Part shown: positions 1 through 13,240 of the stretch, piece by piece | How positions within the stretch are numbered: the stretch's first letter is position 1 | Layout: every line of letters begins with the position of its first letter | Assembly: GCA_013396755.1 (NCBI GenBank) | Contig: VWZF01003276.1 | Coordinates: 2,605,346 to 2,669,345, forward strand | Direction: 5' to 3' | Origin: Sclerurus mexicanus | Taxonomy: Eukaryota > Chordata > Aves > Passeriformes > Furnariidae | DNA: 64,000 nt | Position numbers and translations under genes: made by a program | Notes under the pieces: model-generated | Told to the model about the DNA's origin: nothing | Seen by the model: the letters and a program-made list of their open reading frames with translations, nothing else | Databases searched by the model: none

Positions 1-260
1 TCTAGGAACCAAAATGCTGGTTTTATGCTGTATGGCATTGCACTGCTAAATGCTGGCTGGCCAGCTCTTGATTTTCTTGCAGTACTAGCCAAACCTGTCT
101 ATGTAGCAATTGTAGTAAAGATTTAGACATGAGGAAGAATCTTGGGTGTAACCAAAGGAGAATTAAAAATCTCTCTGGGTTAACCTGGGGTTTTTTTTGA
201 GCTACAGTGTTCACACTGGTATAGAGCAGGTAAGATTTGTAATTTCATAAAATACTGAAG

Positions 261-330
261 TAAAAAAAAAAAACCCAAACAAAATAACCCAAACAAACAA
301 ACAAAAAAACAAAACCCCATAAAACCCCCC
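261..330. repeat. A-rich simple repeat (AAAC/CAAA type)
   Basis: A run of adenines followed by irregular CAAA and CCCAAA units. It is low-complexity DNA. It could be the eroded tail of an old insertion, but no transposon body or target-site duplication is visible beside it. Confidence 0.8.
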
Positions 331-3300
331 ACCTACTTCATTAATGGAAAATAAAATGTATGTACCAAAGCCTAGGGCAAAGAGGCATTGGGAATCAATG
401 AAGGAAAAAGAAACAAATGCATTTCCTGTGGGATGATGAAATGCTACATGATTACAGTTATCAAGAATCAACCCTTCAACAGCTGAGTCTTGCCTGTCAT
501 TAATGCGAGCTACATGCATTACTGGGTCAACTAACAATATAAATTTAATCTGGAAAAATACACATGCACCACTGAACTTCTGTATCTTCTGAGCTAAGAA
601 GAGTGTGGGTTATAGTATTCAAGCAGTTTTATACTTTCTGTTGACTATAAGTTGATTGCAGGCAAAAATCTCCCCCATCAAATCCATGTAGACCTGGCCA
701 GAGGAAAGGGATTGTTTTAAAACAACGTTAACACATTTTGCTAGGTAGAATAAGTTTGCACAAAACCTGGAATTTTGCTATTTGTGACAGTAACTTTTCT
801 GATCTACCATTAAATACTCTGAAGCCAGATTTACCAAGCCATGTAACCGCAGCCTGGTCTCTATACCTCTCTTTTCTTAGATGATTGGTAGCTCTAATGG
901 TAAAAGCAATGCCAGTGATGCATCTGCTCTAAAGAAATAAGTATTCACTTCTTTCTTCCAGCTTGGCATTATAATGATACTGAAATGGCTTCTCCAAAAG
1001 TGGATACTATATATTGTAGAAGGCTATAGCATAGGCCATATCTGCCTTAAAAAGTTTTAAAATCAAATAAGCAACAGAAGAATCATATAAAGAAAATATT
1101 TTTTTTAAGATTTAGGATTACAAAGCCAATTAAAATCATCCAACCTGAAAAACTTCTCAGTGGTGGTTTAACTATTTGGCTAGAATATGTGTTTAGTGCA
1201 CTAAAATCTCTTGATGAGTTTGCCAGGTGATTTGGATGAGCAAGAAATGGAAAAACAAGTGTACCCTTTGAAGTTAGGGTATTTTACTCATACTAGACAT
1301 TTCTGATCAAATATAGAGATTTCCCATAGTGAATAATAAATCGGGGGTTTTTGGTAGGCAATTGGACAATATTGATTTGTATCAAAATCCTTTCTTTTTA
1401 AGCCTGTAGAGTGTATTCACAGACACTGGCAGTATAGCTGCAAAAATATAAGGGTAAAGATGTCATTTGTCTTTAGGAGGGAGGCGAGGGTCATCTACTG
1501 CTACATCATTTCTCTATTCCCCAGCAATGTGATGTCCACAGCCAATTTGTACAGGATATCCATTTCATTGCCTGGCCCAAGGCTGAAAAAGAAACGAGCA
1601 GGAATTCAGTGTTTCATTTCAAGACATTCAAAGAAATCTCCCGAGAGGTGTCAGATATTGAAGGCTGGACTCTTGGCTCCTTTGCACACAGTGGGACCTG
1701 ACCTCAGGGAGGTGTTTGAAATCAATATTCCAGTCTACACAAAGGGCTTTTTTGGTCATCCTGATTTGATTCCCATTAAGAACTGGGGTTCCTGTAAGGT
1801 AGAAACACAGCCTGGGGCTCTGTTGACATAGAAAGGCAGAGAGCATGTGCATGTACCTGTCAGAGAGGTGTATGAGACCATAGCCAACCACTCAGTCTGG
1901 TTGAGGGTGGGAACCAGAGGGAATCCTCCAGTAGCACAATGGAAGGACTTTGCTCTGAGGTCTCAAAAGACCTGTGTCTTAGAAATACATGAGATCTAGA
2001 AGGAAAAAAAAGTACATTGAGGGTCACAATCTTTAAGTATTGGGATACTAGATATGGAGCTATCTCAGTCTCACGGTGGCTTTGCAAGGAAGGGCCCTAA
2101 AAGAGAAAGGAGTTTTGTGAACTGGTGGGCAATTAGTTGTAATAAGCAATTTACTGAAGTGACCCATGAGTCTTGCATTTATAAAGGATCCTTTGATGTT
2201 TAAGTACTACGTTTATGAATGTAAGAAACAGCAGACATTAAAAGGTGCTCCCAGATCTGAGCAGAAATTGATGCTGAATGAGGTTACTAAAGTGAAATAT
2301 TTTTTAAGGGTATTAAAGATAATTTAAACTGAAGCTGCAGTCAGAAATTTAAGTTTACCATTAAAGATGCTGTTTTCCTGATGTCTGCTATGCACAAAGA
2401 ACAAGTGCTTGCTACCATAACTATCTCTGCATTGTGAAAACAGTTACATGATTTTAACAGGTTTGTCCACTTTCAGCTGTCAAGGTCCAGGCTAATTCCT
2501 ACCACGACAAAACTCTGTGAAGGCTAGAATTTTGTACAGTTACTATTTGCTCTTTCTCATTGACCTTTTAGGACCCTTTAGTACCCATCCAGAGGATGGC
2601 TGGGATTTTAGCTCTACAAATTACACTCCTCTGCATCTGTAAGGTCATCACACAAAACTGGAACCCTCCAATAGCCTGTGATGGCTGGGGAGGCCTCTGG
2701 GGCTTCTCTGCTCTTCTCCAGAGCTATCTTCCAGCAAAGCTCACTCTTCCTCTCTGCTGTCACCGAATCCTCCCTTGAACCTACCAAATGCAGTTTTGCT
2801 AGGGTCTTTATCATGCCCTTCTTCCCAAATGTGTCCCTGTCTGTTCTTTCTTTGTGATACCAGTGGCAACATCTGCTTTGTGGTTTGTGTCATTCTCAGA
2901 GAGCTGAGCTGACGCAGAGACAGATGCTGGGGGCTGTGCCCCCATGGCAGAATGCCTCCATCAAGTGACCACATTCCTCAAGCAACATGTCAGGGGAGTG
3001 AGACTGTCTCAAAATAAATTCCATTTCCTTTCCATATATCAAATTATATTTCTAAGACCTACAGCTGATGGAAATACTTTTCCCAACAATGACAGCCCAA
3101 GAAACAAAAAGCTAGTTATCCAGTGCTGGGCAAAAATGCTGAAAGAAAACTATTATCATCTGATGGAGATAATGTGTCACAGCAGCCCCTGCCAAAGCAG
3201 AGGATCTCTGAGCCATCTCACCATTCTACTTCTACCAGCACAGCCCAAAGGACAGTTCATATGATGATTACAAGTGCCTTTTCAAAGCATGTTTTAGCAT

Positions 3301-6300
3301 ATACCATTAACCCTGAGATTTTGTTGCTGTTTATCCCTATCTTCCTTAGCAACTTACATTTAATGAATAGACTACATGTATTTTTATGGCTGATGCTTCA
3401 CAGCAGCAAATTAAAACTACTTAATTGTGTCTGGGCAGCCTTCAAGGGGGGGATCCTAATCCTACGTTGAACCTCAGGCCCATTCATCCTCTTTCCAGGA
3501 AGCTGACAAGAACCTTCTAATTTACTCTTACCACTTCTTTTTCCTTATTCCACTGTCCTGCTGACACACAGTCCTATGCTCATAACCCAGGGTGAACTGC
3601 TGTATGCATGGCATGTCCAACACCACTGCGGAGCAAAGGCAAAATAGAGGGTGGGTTTCCTCCAGCCCAGGAGCTGTTTTGCCTTATCCCCTGACAGAAG
3701 TCAGCTGCCTACCAAAAATGCTTCTATTCTTTGAACAGTGGTGTGAAGTTCAGGTCAAATCCATCTGCAAAGCAGTGATTTCTAAAATAGTACAAAACCA
3801 AGAAATTTTTCATTTTTCCATTTTAATATTTTTCCAAATTATAGCTGTACTAGGAATATGTGAGGAATAAGATGCAGAGGGCTCCTATAACTAGCTAAAA
3901 ATCATCTAAAATGTTTCTGGCCTTGCCACAGCACACAGGCTGTGAGTCACAACTCCCAAGGCTTGCAGTTAACAACTAAAAGGGAGAAATGATCATAACA
4001 GTTTTCTCAGTGAGTGATTAAGACTGCTTTTAACAATGCAGTCATGCATGTACTAAAAGGGGTGATTCATTAGTTACTTGGAAGAGGAGCATCTTCTTTT
4101 CTCAGTTCAGAAGCCAGAGGGATTAGCCAGTGCCCCGTGAACAGGGCTGATTAGCATGTAGAAAGAGAGGAAATACTGGCTACTTTTGTCCCTGTCCCAA
4201 CATCTGCATAGCTCTTCTAATTAAAGCAAGGAAGAAATAGGGGAATTTTGTATTAAGAAGTGGCATTGTTTAATGGCACAGTTTAAACTTTGAACAAGTC
4301 TGACACCAGAGCTGGCTGCTGGCAGCTACTGGCAGCTCCCTCCTCTGCCCTACAGGTACCTGCAGCCAGCCCGGAGCAGGATCTTCATGGCCTCGAGGAG
4401 CAGCCAAAATAGTAATCCCAGCTGCTATGCACACCGCTTTCTGAGGTCGCCCTGGCACATACATAAGAAGTTTGTTCATCCAGATTTTTGTGGTGATTGC
4501 CTCTGCTGAAATAAAAAGGAACAGTAACAGGTAGAACTGGCAAAGAGGATGATGACAATAATGTATTTTTTTTCCTTTGAACCATATCCTTGCTGAAATG
4601 AAATTTATACCAACTCCTCCCAACTTTCCACCACCTTAAGTTTGCTAATGCTCATCTTCTTTTAAGATGAGGCCGTGCAGACAGTAATGAATATGCTGCA
4701 CCCAAGCCTTTTTAGGTTTGGGTAGCCCCACATTTTAAGGCATTCTTTGCAATGCCCTGGTGGTGCAATACAGTAGAGTGATGGCATAACTATGTAAAAG
4801 GTAATGCTGGGTTGTCTTACAGTCTTCTTCCTGTGAGGAGAAATGATATTGCCAAATCCTGCATGCAAAACATTTCCAACAAGCGGAAATTGATGTTGTT
4901 GTGTTTTCGTCACAACAGGTGTTTAATTTATGGACAAGTACAAAGCAATTTTTTTTTCTGAAGAGACTAAGCAAAATTGTCACATAAAACCCTACATTTC
5001 TTTCCCCTTTTCTTAGCACCTAAGTGTCAGATGCAAGTATAACTTGCATGCAACTCATTTTGCATGCTTCTTACTGCAGACTCATATAATAATCACCTGG
5101 ACATATTGTACTCAGAAAATCAATAGCAATTCCAAACTGATGCATGTGACAGAGCTCTGGGACCAGCATAATGCTGTTCAGTATCTGCAATGCTAGTATA
5201 CATGCATTGCCCTTACCTCCAAACAACCACTGTGCTACTCCTAAGTAACTTGTATCCTGGATTCTTCCAATTTCATAGAAACTCTGCATCATTCATCCGT
5301 GGGCTAAGCCTTTGTCTAAGTGTTTCTCTCTCAGTTTTCACTTATTCTTTTTTTTCCACCTAATCCTGGCTACCCCTTTCTGCCTCTCACCGCTCTTCTC
5401 TACTGTCACAGGTTGCCTCCCTGACTGCTACAGCGCCAGATATTTAAGCAAAATCGTTCATCTTCTCCCTTACTCATGCCTCTCTCTTTCCTTGAAGAGT
5501 TCAGGGTGGGATGAAAGGAGATGCAGCCTCCACATCCCAGGACAACTCTGACCCACATGAAATGGTTAGCAGCTCTAAGGGATGGATAAGCAACCCCTGT
5601 CAGTACTTCCCTTCTCAAACATATTTGAGCAATATCCTGCCTGAACATGGCCTACCCTCAACTCTCCTCTACAGGTTAGTACTTTTTACCAGCTTTTTAT
5701 TTCACCTTGACAAGTGCAGAGTATCCTTCCCATAATATAGCAGTGGAAAAAGGGTCTCTCTAGGTGCCTGTGTAGCTGAGTTCCTGATAAAAAGATTTGG
5801 TTTATATTATTCATTACATAAGAGTGTCTAAAGCCTTGGCTACATAAATTCCATACCATAAAATTCCAAGCACACAATTTGAAGGAAATATGTCACTACT
5901 GAAATAAGAAATGCTTTGGGGAAAAAAAAATAAAAAATTAAAAGGGTTTTTTCCCAACTCAAAACTATGGTATTTTGGGCTAAAACAAGGATAATTTTTG
6001 TGGTTTTGAAGGTCAAAAAAAATTCTCTTGAAAACCAAACAATTGAATTGAAATACAGCCAGGGTTTCTTTTCATTAAATAGTGGAATATATTGACCAAA
6101 AGAAGAATCTTCTGTAAAAATATCTCATCTTCAGTCAAAAAGTTTAAATCTCCTGAATCTTTTGAATATATGCACAGCACATATTGGACACCATATGAAA
6201 ACATTCTCATTATATTTATCTGTTTGACCACCGAAGAACAATTTATTCCATATAAAAACAAAGCATTATCAATTCCATATGTGAGGTGTTATGTAACTAA

Positions 6301-7545
6301 CATTATTTTTTCTTTCACCATTATGCTTCAGCTTTCACCAAAAACTTCAAAGACAAATAAAACATTAGTCATTTAACTGGTGATATATAATACTCATATT
6401 TGTCATCTCTGGCAGGGTTCTGTTTTTAAACTTAAGTTAAAGCAATTAATTTGTGTCCTAAGAGACATAAGGATATAAATTTCACTGCAGCAGATCTCTG
6501 ATAATGCTGAACACAGAGCAAGGTCAGACCTCGCATAGAAAAAGTGAGCACACTGCTGAATGACTGCTATGATTGTTTTTTTCTGTAACTCTTGAAAACT
6601 TGTATGCTGCTCTTCTGACACTTCCTTGGAAACGGCTGCATCATTTTAGTTAAAACATTTCCTACCTTCTTCCCTCAGCTCCTCACAAGAAACAGCCAGA
6701 GGCATTTATGTAGCACTGAAAACATCTGAACAATGTATTCACACTTAAGGAAGTATGGAAGAATTGAAAACAGTATAGTTTAGTGGAAAAAGCTGGACAG
6801 TCTTCTCCTAGGAGCCATTACCCACACCCTGCATAATGGAAATGCTGCTGGTTTTCTTTATCTGTAATTCACTGCCGTTGTTACTCTGCCACTCTCTATA
6901 ATGGTTCATATATAACTCACCGATGTGTCAATTCTTCCCTAAAGTGTTACTCCAGGCACTGCCCGGGAATTCCCTTTGATATCTGCGCCAGAGCAAAGGT
7001 ACACTGGCAGCTGCAGTTTCGCAACGGGGGACTTCAGCTGCAAGGATACAAGGATAGCTTGGAAACGTCTGTCTCCCACCCCTGCCTTGCCTCCGGCTGC
7101 TTCTTCACACTCATGGTGCTCTGCAACTGTTGATGGTGTTTGTGCTGTAAATCAGGTCACTGAGCTGATCCAAATCACAAACAGTCTTATTTATTTACAG
7201 AGTTGTTCTTCATACAGGTTGTTTTTCTTACCAGAACGATGCGAGAAACTGCAGTGCTGGTGCAACTGAGGAGGCAGGGCCATGGGACGGGGAGGGGAGC
7301 AGTTGGGATAAGTGGGCACTGGGGAGGAAACACGCCTTCTGGGGCTGCTGGCTCAGATGGTGACTCTTCCATTGATAAGGGTAGGATGCAGTCTGGAGGC
7401 GGTTGTCACAAACCATTAACAAACAGAAAGTTCACACACAAAAGGTTCACACATTGGTTTAAAAAAAGCCTAAAACTTAAAAGTAAAAACTGCTCCATAC
7501 ATACTTCTGCAGAAAAACCAGCTATGTAGATAGGTGCTAGGGAAT

Positions 7546-7610
7546 ATGTGCGTGCATATATATGCACACCCACATGTATACACATTCATGCACATATACA
7601 CACACAAAAA
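7546..7610. repeat. CA/TG-rich microsatellite with a perfect palindrome
   Basis: Alternating purine-pyrimidine sequence made of CA, CATG and TATACA units. It starts with a perfect 16-base palindrome at 7552-7567 (GTGCATATATATGCAC). The composition is that of a degenerate dinucleotide microsatellite. Confidence 0.8.
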
Positions 7611-9101
7611 CCATGTCTAAATTTAAAAGACATTTGAAATACATCTCACTTCAGCGTTTTTGCAGCCCCGATCCCCTGAATGGCTGGTTCATGAAAGCAA
7701 CGACCAGGAACGCCTATAGAGGGAGCAGGTCGCCTTCTTTTCCAGGGCTAAAGGAGTTTTCAACCTTAAGAGGGCCCTGAGAGGATGCAAATGTCTTAGG
7801 GAGCAGAGTCCTAAGCAAGACCAGAGTAGTTGCCCTGCAAACAGGGGGAGCAGCAGAAGCAGAACCTGCCTCTCAGGGCATGGGCAAGAGAGCTGCAGGT
7901 CCATACCTACCATCTTTTCCTCCTTCCTGCTTCTTCATGTTCACATTTTGAGCCCTACAGGGAATGAAGAATTTCTCAGTGACCCCTTCTGCAGTCACTG
8001 GGGTGTCCCAGCACTTCATGCTCTTCTTTGCACATAGCAGGATGGAGATTTGCTTGCTTGGAAGTTGAGCAGAATTTCGTCTTGCAACACCTACGGCCGA
8101 AGTAATAGAGCACTGCCCAGAAGTAAGGGAAAAATGCAGTCCAAATAGCCTGGCATTTCCTGTTGAACCAAAAGCATAACTAGAAATGGATACCCATGTC
8201 AGAGACAACGTAAGAGAAGTAGTATTAAGCAAAGCCAATACTAAAACTGCATTCAGAAGACAGAATATACTGAAATATCAGAGTTAGTTATTGTCAGTAG
8301 AGGCTTTGTGACTGAATTGAATATTATGTGTATTCGAATTCACATGTGCATACATAAAAATTTCTAAAAGTCATTAACCCATGTACACCTGTATTATAGG
8401 TCCACAAAGCTGGTAGTTATTTGTATGATTGTAAAGCTCAGAAGGCCCATCCTGGACAGACTTATATTTGCTGAGCATGACACAAATCTACCAAGAGCCT
8501 CTGCCTTACCATGTTTATTATATTCCAACAAAAGAGACAATAAAATGTTATTCTTACTCTCTCCTTTTGAAACAGATAGCAAGCTGTGACCAAAAAAAGT
8601 TTAACAGAAACTGGATCTTATCAAACCAACCCAGTTTCAGCCTTAGAGACCAAAACACTAGCAACTAAAAGATACCTGTTTGGGAGCAATTACTTTTGTG
8701 AGATTCTTGACTGAGTAGTATGTGTGTTTTCAACTTAAAAATAACAATTAGAAATAAAAAAAAATTGTGCGCAATACATGGCAAACACAAATGTATTATT
8801 TACAATGTTGCAGCTGTGAGCTCTCCTTGTAGACAGACTGACCACCAGAGTGTGCACCAGATAACTTAGATTTTGGTAAAAATCTAAGAACAGGCACCAT
8901 GCATGCAATATTTATACATAAAAAGTTCTACTAAGAGCTCTTCCCCACACACACTAAAGTCTAATAATACTTTAGTCTTTGTCTCCTGGGGAGCAAGAGC
9001 AGGTCTTAGCATTGCAACATAAATAGTTAAGCACAAGTCATGCAGCAGTAAAAGAGAAAAGGAACATTCTATGCCCTTCAGTTCTCAGGCAATGCAGTAT
9101 G

Positions 9102-9228
9102 AGAAAAAAAATAAAATAAAAAAAAAGGAAACTATTACTTTTCCTCAGATAATCTATATAATATATTTCATCTTTTGACTCTTGATACAGGCTTGCTTTT
9201 CTTTGTTTTTTCTTCTTTTTTTTTTCCT
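9102..9228. repeat. A-tract and T-tract pair
   Basis: An A-rich run at 9102-9130 is followed about 65 bases later by a T-rich run at 9196-9228. The two could pair as an imperfect inverted repeat, but they are homopolymer-like, so this is best read as low-complexity DNA. Confidence 0.6.
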
Positions 9229-12200
9229 TGCATCATTAGAGGAAGGCCATTTGAAGAATATATTCTGTACAGTGATGTGATTCAGCAACTTTCTGGAAAA
9301 CAATAATGCAGCCTTTTTCTCGCTGCACTAAGGAAACAAAACTGGCATAAATTTTCATAGAATTGAGCCTAACTGAAAGCAGGCAACATACCATATAAGC
9401 TGAAGCTCAGTGGTCTTAGATCACAGTATTATTTCTCATGGTTTTTTATATATTGGAGATGAGCTGAACATACCCTGCTGCTAAATCAGGCCAATGATTA
9501 CAAATACATTACTGTATGAACTATTGTGTTACCAAGAATGGCTCAGCAAATAAATTTGCCTTTTTATCCAAATTCTAGGTAGCTTCTCTCCATACCAACA
9601 TGTGAGACTGTTGTTTCTGAGTATCTCCTAAGGGCATATTCACAGAATTATTATCCAGCAGTTGCACAAAGGCAAAGCCCCTTGTCATGATCTTGCCATG
9701 TCACAACTTCTTTTGTATAAGGGCACTGAAGGGTGTTCAGTAACACCACTGTAGAGACACTGCATAATTCTGCATATCGGGTATTCTTTACTCAGGAGTT
9801 CTCCAAGTCTGGGAAATGAAATCAGGATCAAAGAGAGTAAGAAAATGCCCCACAGTGACACACAGAGTAGTCAAAAGAATTAGGAAGCCATAGGGCCCTG
9901 GTGCTTCATGGGTGTATTTCCTGTCAAAAATATCCCAATAAAGAGATCCTCATCTATTTAGCCTGATAGGGGAGCCCAGTCTCCAGGCAGCCAGAATGTG
10001 GTAGCTAACCATGACAAGTGATGAGTGCCTGAACTGAGATGTGCTTCATGCCCTGGCTAAGGGCATATGCTGCTTTTACTCCAAGCATCATATGGGAGTG
10101 ACAGGCAGCATGTGTCCCACATACCACCACGACCATCACTGTCTCGAGTCACAGAAGAGCTGCCACTACAGCTCTGCAGCTGACAGCGACCACAGCTGGT
10201 GAGAAGCGGGTCCCACACCCCCTGTGAACCCATCTGAAGATGAAAAGTGCTGCATAAGCACTCACCCTTATTGTTCCTGGCAGGGTTGCATGGGGACGTT
10301 GGCACCCAGGACCAGTGGGCTTGGCTAACCACCAACCAGCACAGAGTGTCTACTCTTTCAAGCATGAAGCAATACTCCCCAAACATATTGTCATTTGCTA
10401 AAGGAAGTCATTTTGACAACAAAGTCTTCCAGTGACTAAGTGGCCCAGGTGAGGTGCTGCTGGCATTAAATAGCTGACAGAATTTCTACCATAAATATTT
10501 CTATCAGGCCATTGTATCTCAGCTGTAAAAACTTGCTCCAGCCTGATATTTGGCAAACAAGATCCAGCAAGATAATCCTTTTTTAAGCACATTATGCTAT
10601 TTGAGTAATCTACAGATATGTAAATCAAGTTTGCATGTGTAAGTCCCGTAGACACGTTTGCTGATTCTTCTTTGTTGATGCTATGGCCATTAGGGCAAGT
10701 AAGCATTGGCCATCCCAAAGTTCTTGGTCTAGAGCTTTCCTTTTACTCCCAGATGCCCTGAATGGTTCAGATAAAAATGCTGGGAAGGCACAGGGCAGAG
10801 CAGACAAGCTGCTGCCAATGAGGAAACCCAAAGAAGAGTCTCCCCAGGAGAAAAACCCATCTCCTGAGAATGCACATACAGCAAGATACTGATTACCTTT
10901 GTACACAGATGAAGAAGAGCTGCTGCTGGAAAGTCACAGAGTCCTGCCTAGCCATATACATGCCTCCTTCCAGATCTGGAGCTGGCCAACTTTTTCAGGT
11001 AAGTGTAAGAATAATTGCACCTGTTACTATCTCAGAGGAAATATCTGCTGTTGCTGCAAATTAAACCAGTTTCTTGGTCATATTGCCATAATACTGCACT
11101 GGCTACACAGTCCTCTTGTGTTTCAAAAGCTTTCCTGTGGGTTCTACCACAGCCGACATATACTTTGGTGGAAAACATATCAACCAGCCCTTTTGAATTG
11201 AGATTTCCAGAGGTGTGCAGAATAACCCCCAGGACAAATAAGTGGTTAAATACAACAGGACTGGAAAACTCAGCACTGAACAAACAGTAGCAACTTTTCA
11301 TGTATTAGTGCTAAAATATTCAGGACTTGTAGCCAGAAATACTCTTTTCGTTGATTTCATTATTAGAAGTCTGTTACATCTGTGAGGTTTTTTTAACATG
11401 CTGAATCTCATTTCCAAATGCCCCAAGGGAATAACAGCCACAACAATAAAATTAGGAACCCATTACTGAAGATAAAATTAGAATAACTATGCTCAACGCT
11501 ATACAGAGGAAATGCAGTGTTAAAATGTATGAGGTAAAATGTTTTCTAACTATTCTAATGTTAAACTTCATTTTGTCCTTGGAATGAGCAAGGGCAGAGA
11601 TTTGTGACAACCTACCCCAGAGTTAAACACAACTGTGGTTTGTGCAAGTTATGTGCTAGATCAGTATATTTTCTCAGTATAGTTAAGACTAAAGAGGCTT
11701 AATAAGATCTTTTTAATTAACATTTAATTCAAAAGTCTTTTGTAAAAAAAAATACTATTAACCCTCCCTTCCTTCAGGATTGTGATTCTAGGAAGTCCTG
11801 AGAAAACAGTTTACTTTTCAGTCCTGCTTACACAGGAAACCTGGAGGGATATCTCAAGTGAAAGAGATTCTTTAGCAAGCGTGGTGAAGCCACTGCTATT
11901 GCACCTATCACCTTGGTGGCAAAAGCCGCAGAATGTAATGGATACCCACCAATCTGTACTAGGGCAACCACTCAGATGCTTTGTAGTGACATTTTATGAG
12001 GTAGGGAGAACTAACATTTCAGAGCATACATACTACCATATGCTGGGTTAGAGTTAGGCTTCCCTTATCACTCCTGACCAAGTATCATTTTCACATCACC
12101 TGTGCATAGTGCATGCACAGGTTGTGCAGGCTGGGGAACAGCAATTCCTTCTCACAATGAGGCTGAAAAACGCATTCCCCTTCTTTTTTTTAGGACCAAA

Positions 12201-12889
12201 AAAAGAAACCACATATTTCCAAAACCATAACTGTGTTGTAATAGCCAACACAGGATAAGAGGGATAGGGGGTTGTTGCAGTCTGCAATAATTAGATAACC
12301 CCCCACTTCCTCTCCTCTTCCAGTCTCAAATGTGTGGCTGTAATAAATTCTCTAAGGGAACATTGTCAAATACATTCACCAAACATTCTGATGAAAAAGA
12401 ATCGCTCAAATAAAAAAAAAAATAGGGTGATGAAAATACTCTGTTTAGAGCATTGCTTCATGTTGGTGAACAGCTCATTTGCTATTCCTGGGTATTAGAG
12501 TTGAGCTCAGTACTTTTGCAATAGATATTTTTAAATAAAGGTTAAAGAACAAGTTTGTCTTATGTTACATGCTTGAAATGTCTATGGAAACAAACAAGTG
12601 CCCAGTTCTTACCATAGTGTCTATAGGTCTTGAAACAAGCAGACAGGCCAAACACACACAGGTTTCACAGACTGTTCTGCAGCAAAAATCTGCACATATG
12701 AGCTGACTCCTTATCTCCACTTCAATCAAATGAGCTTATTGTTAAAGTTTTACAAAGCAACCCAGCAGCAAGGTGAAAGATGAAGAGATTATTGAATAAT
12801 AGATAAGAATATTTTTAGTCAGCTCAGATGTATTCATGTATCTGAGAAAGCACCAGGAAAAAGCCCTCAGAAAAGTGCTGACTGAATTC

Positions 12890-13240
12890 CAGCAAAAGCA
12901 ACCTGTCAGAGTCCTGCGAGGGCTGGGGGCTTCCCATGAGAGATGGCAAGGCAGAGCCCAAAACAGAGCTGCTGTGGGAGCACCAGGGAGCCCAAGACAG
13001 TCCCAGGCACAGACACTGGGCAACTCTGGGGATAGGGACATAGCATTAGGGTGGGCCCTGCTTGGGCTGCCCATGGCTGAGCAAGGCTGCGGGCAGCTGG
13101 AAAGTGGCCTGGCTGCAGCATCACTGGGGCATGGACTGAGAGCCCCAAGGGGCTGACATGGGGTCCTAGGCTGTAAGTAGGGTGGGGGAAGCCCTGAGGA
13201 ATAGGCAGGGGCCAAAATGGGGGTGCCCTCAGGAACTTGA
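12890..13240. other. GC-rich, CpG-poor patch
   Basis: About 350 bases of clearly higher GC than the surroundings, rich in GGG, CTG and CAG words. CpG is rare (only a few, for example in CCTGCGAGG and GCTGCGGGC), so it is not a classical CpG island. It opens overlapping frames on both strands: 157 codons minus at 12742-13215 and 106 codons plus at 12836-13156. These are expected where GC is high and stop codons are rare, and neither product looks like a known protein. It may be an old repeat or an unidentified GC-rich insert. Confidence 0.45.

Noticed and set aside
12742..13215. 157-codon proline/serine-rich minus frame
   Set aside because: High local GC removes stops on both strands; no recognisable domain and no CpG-island or splice context.
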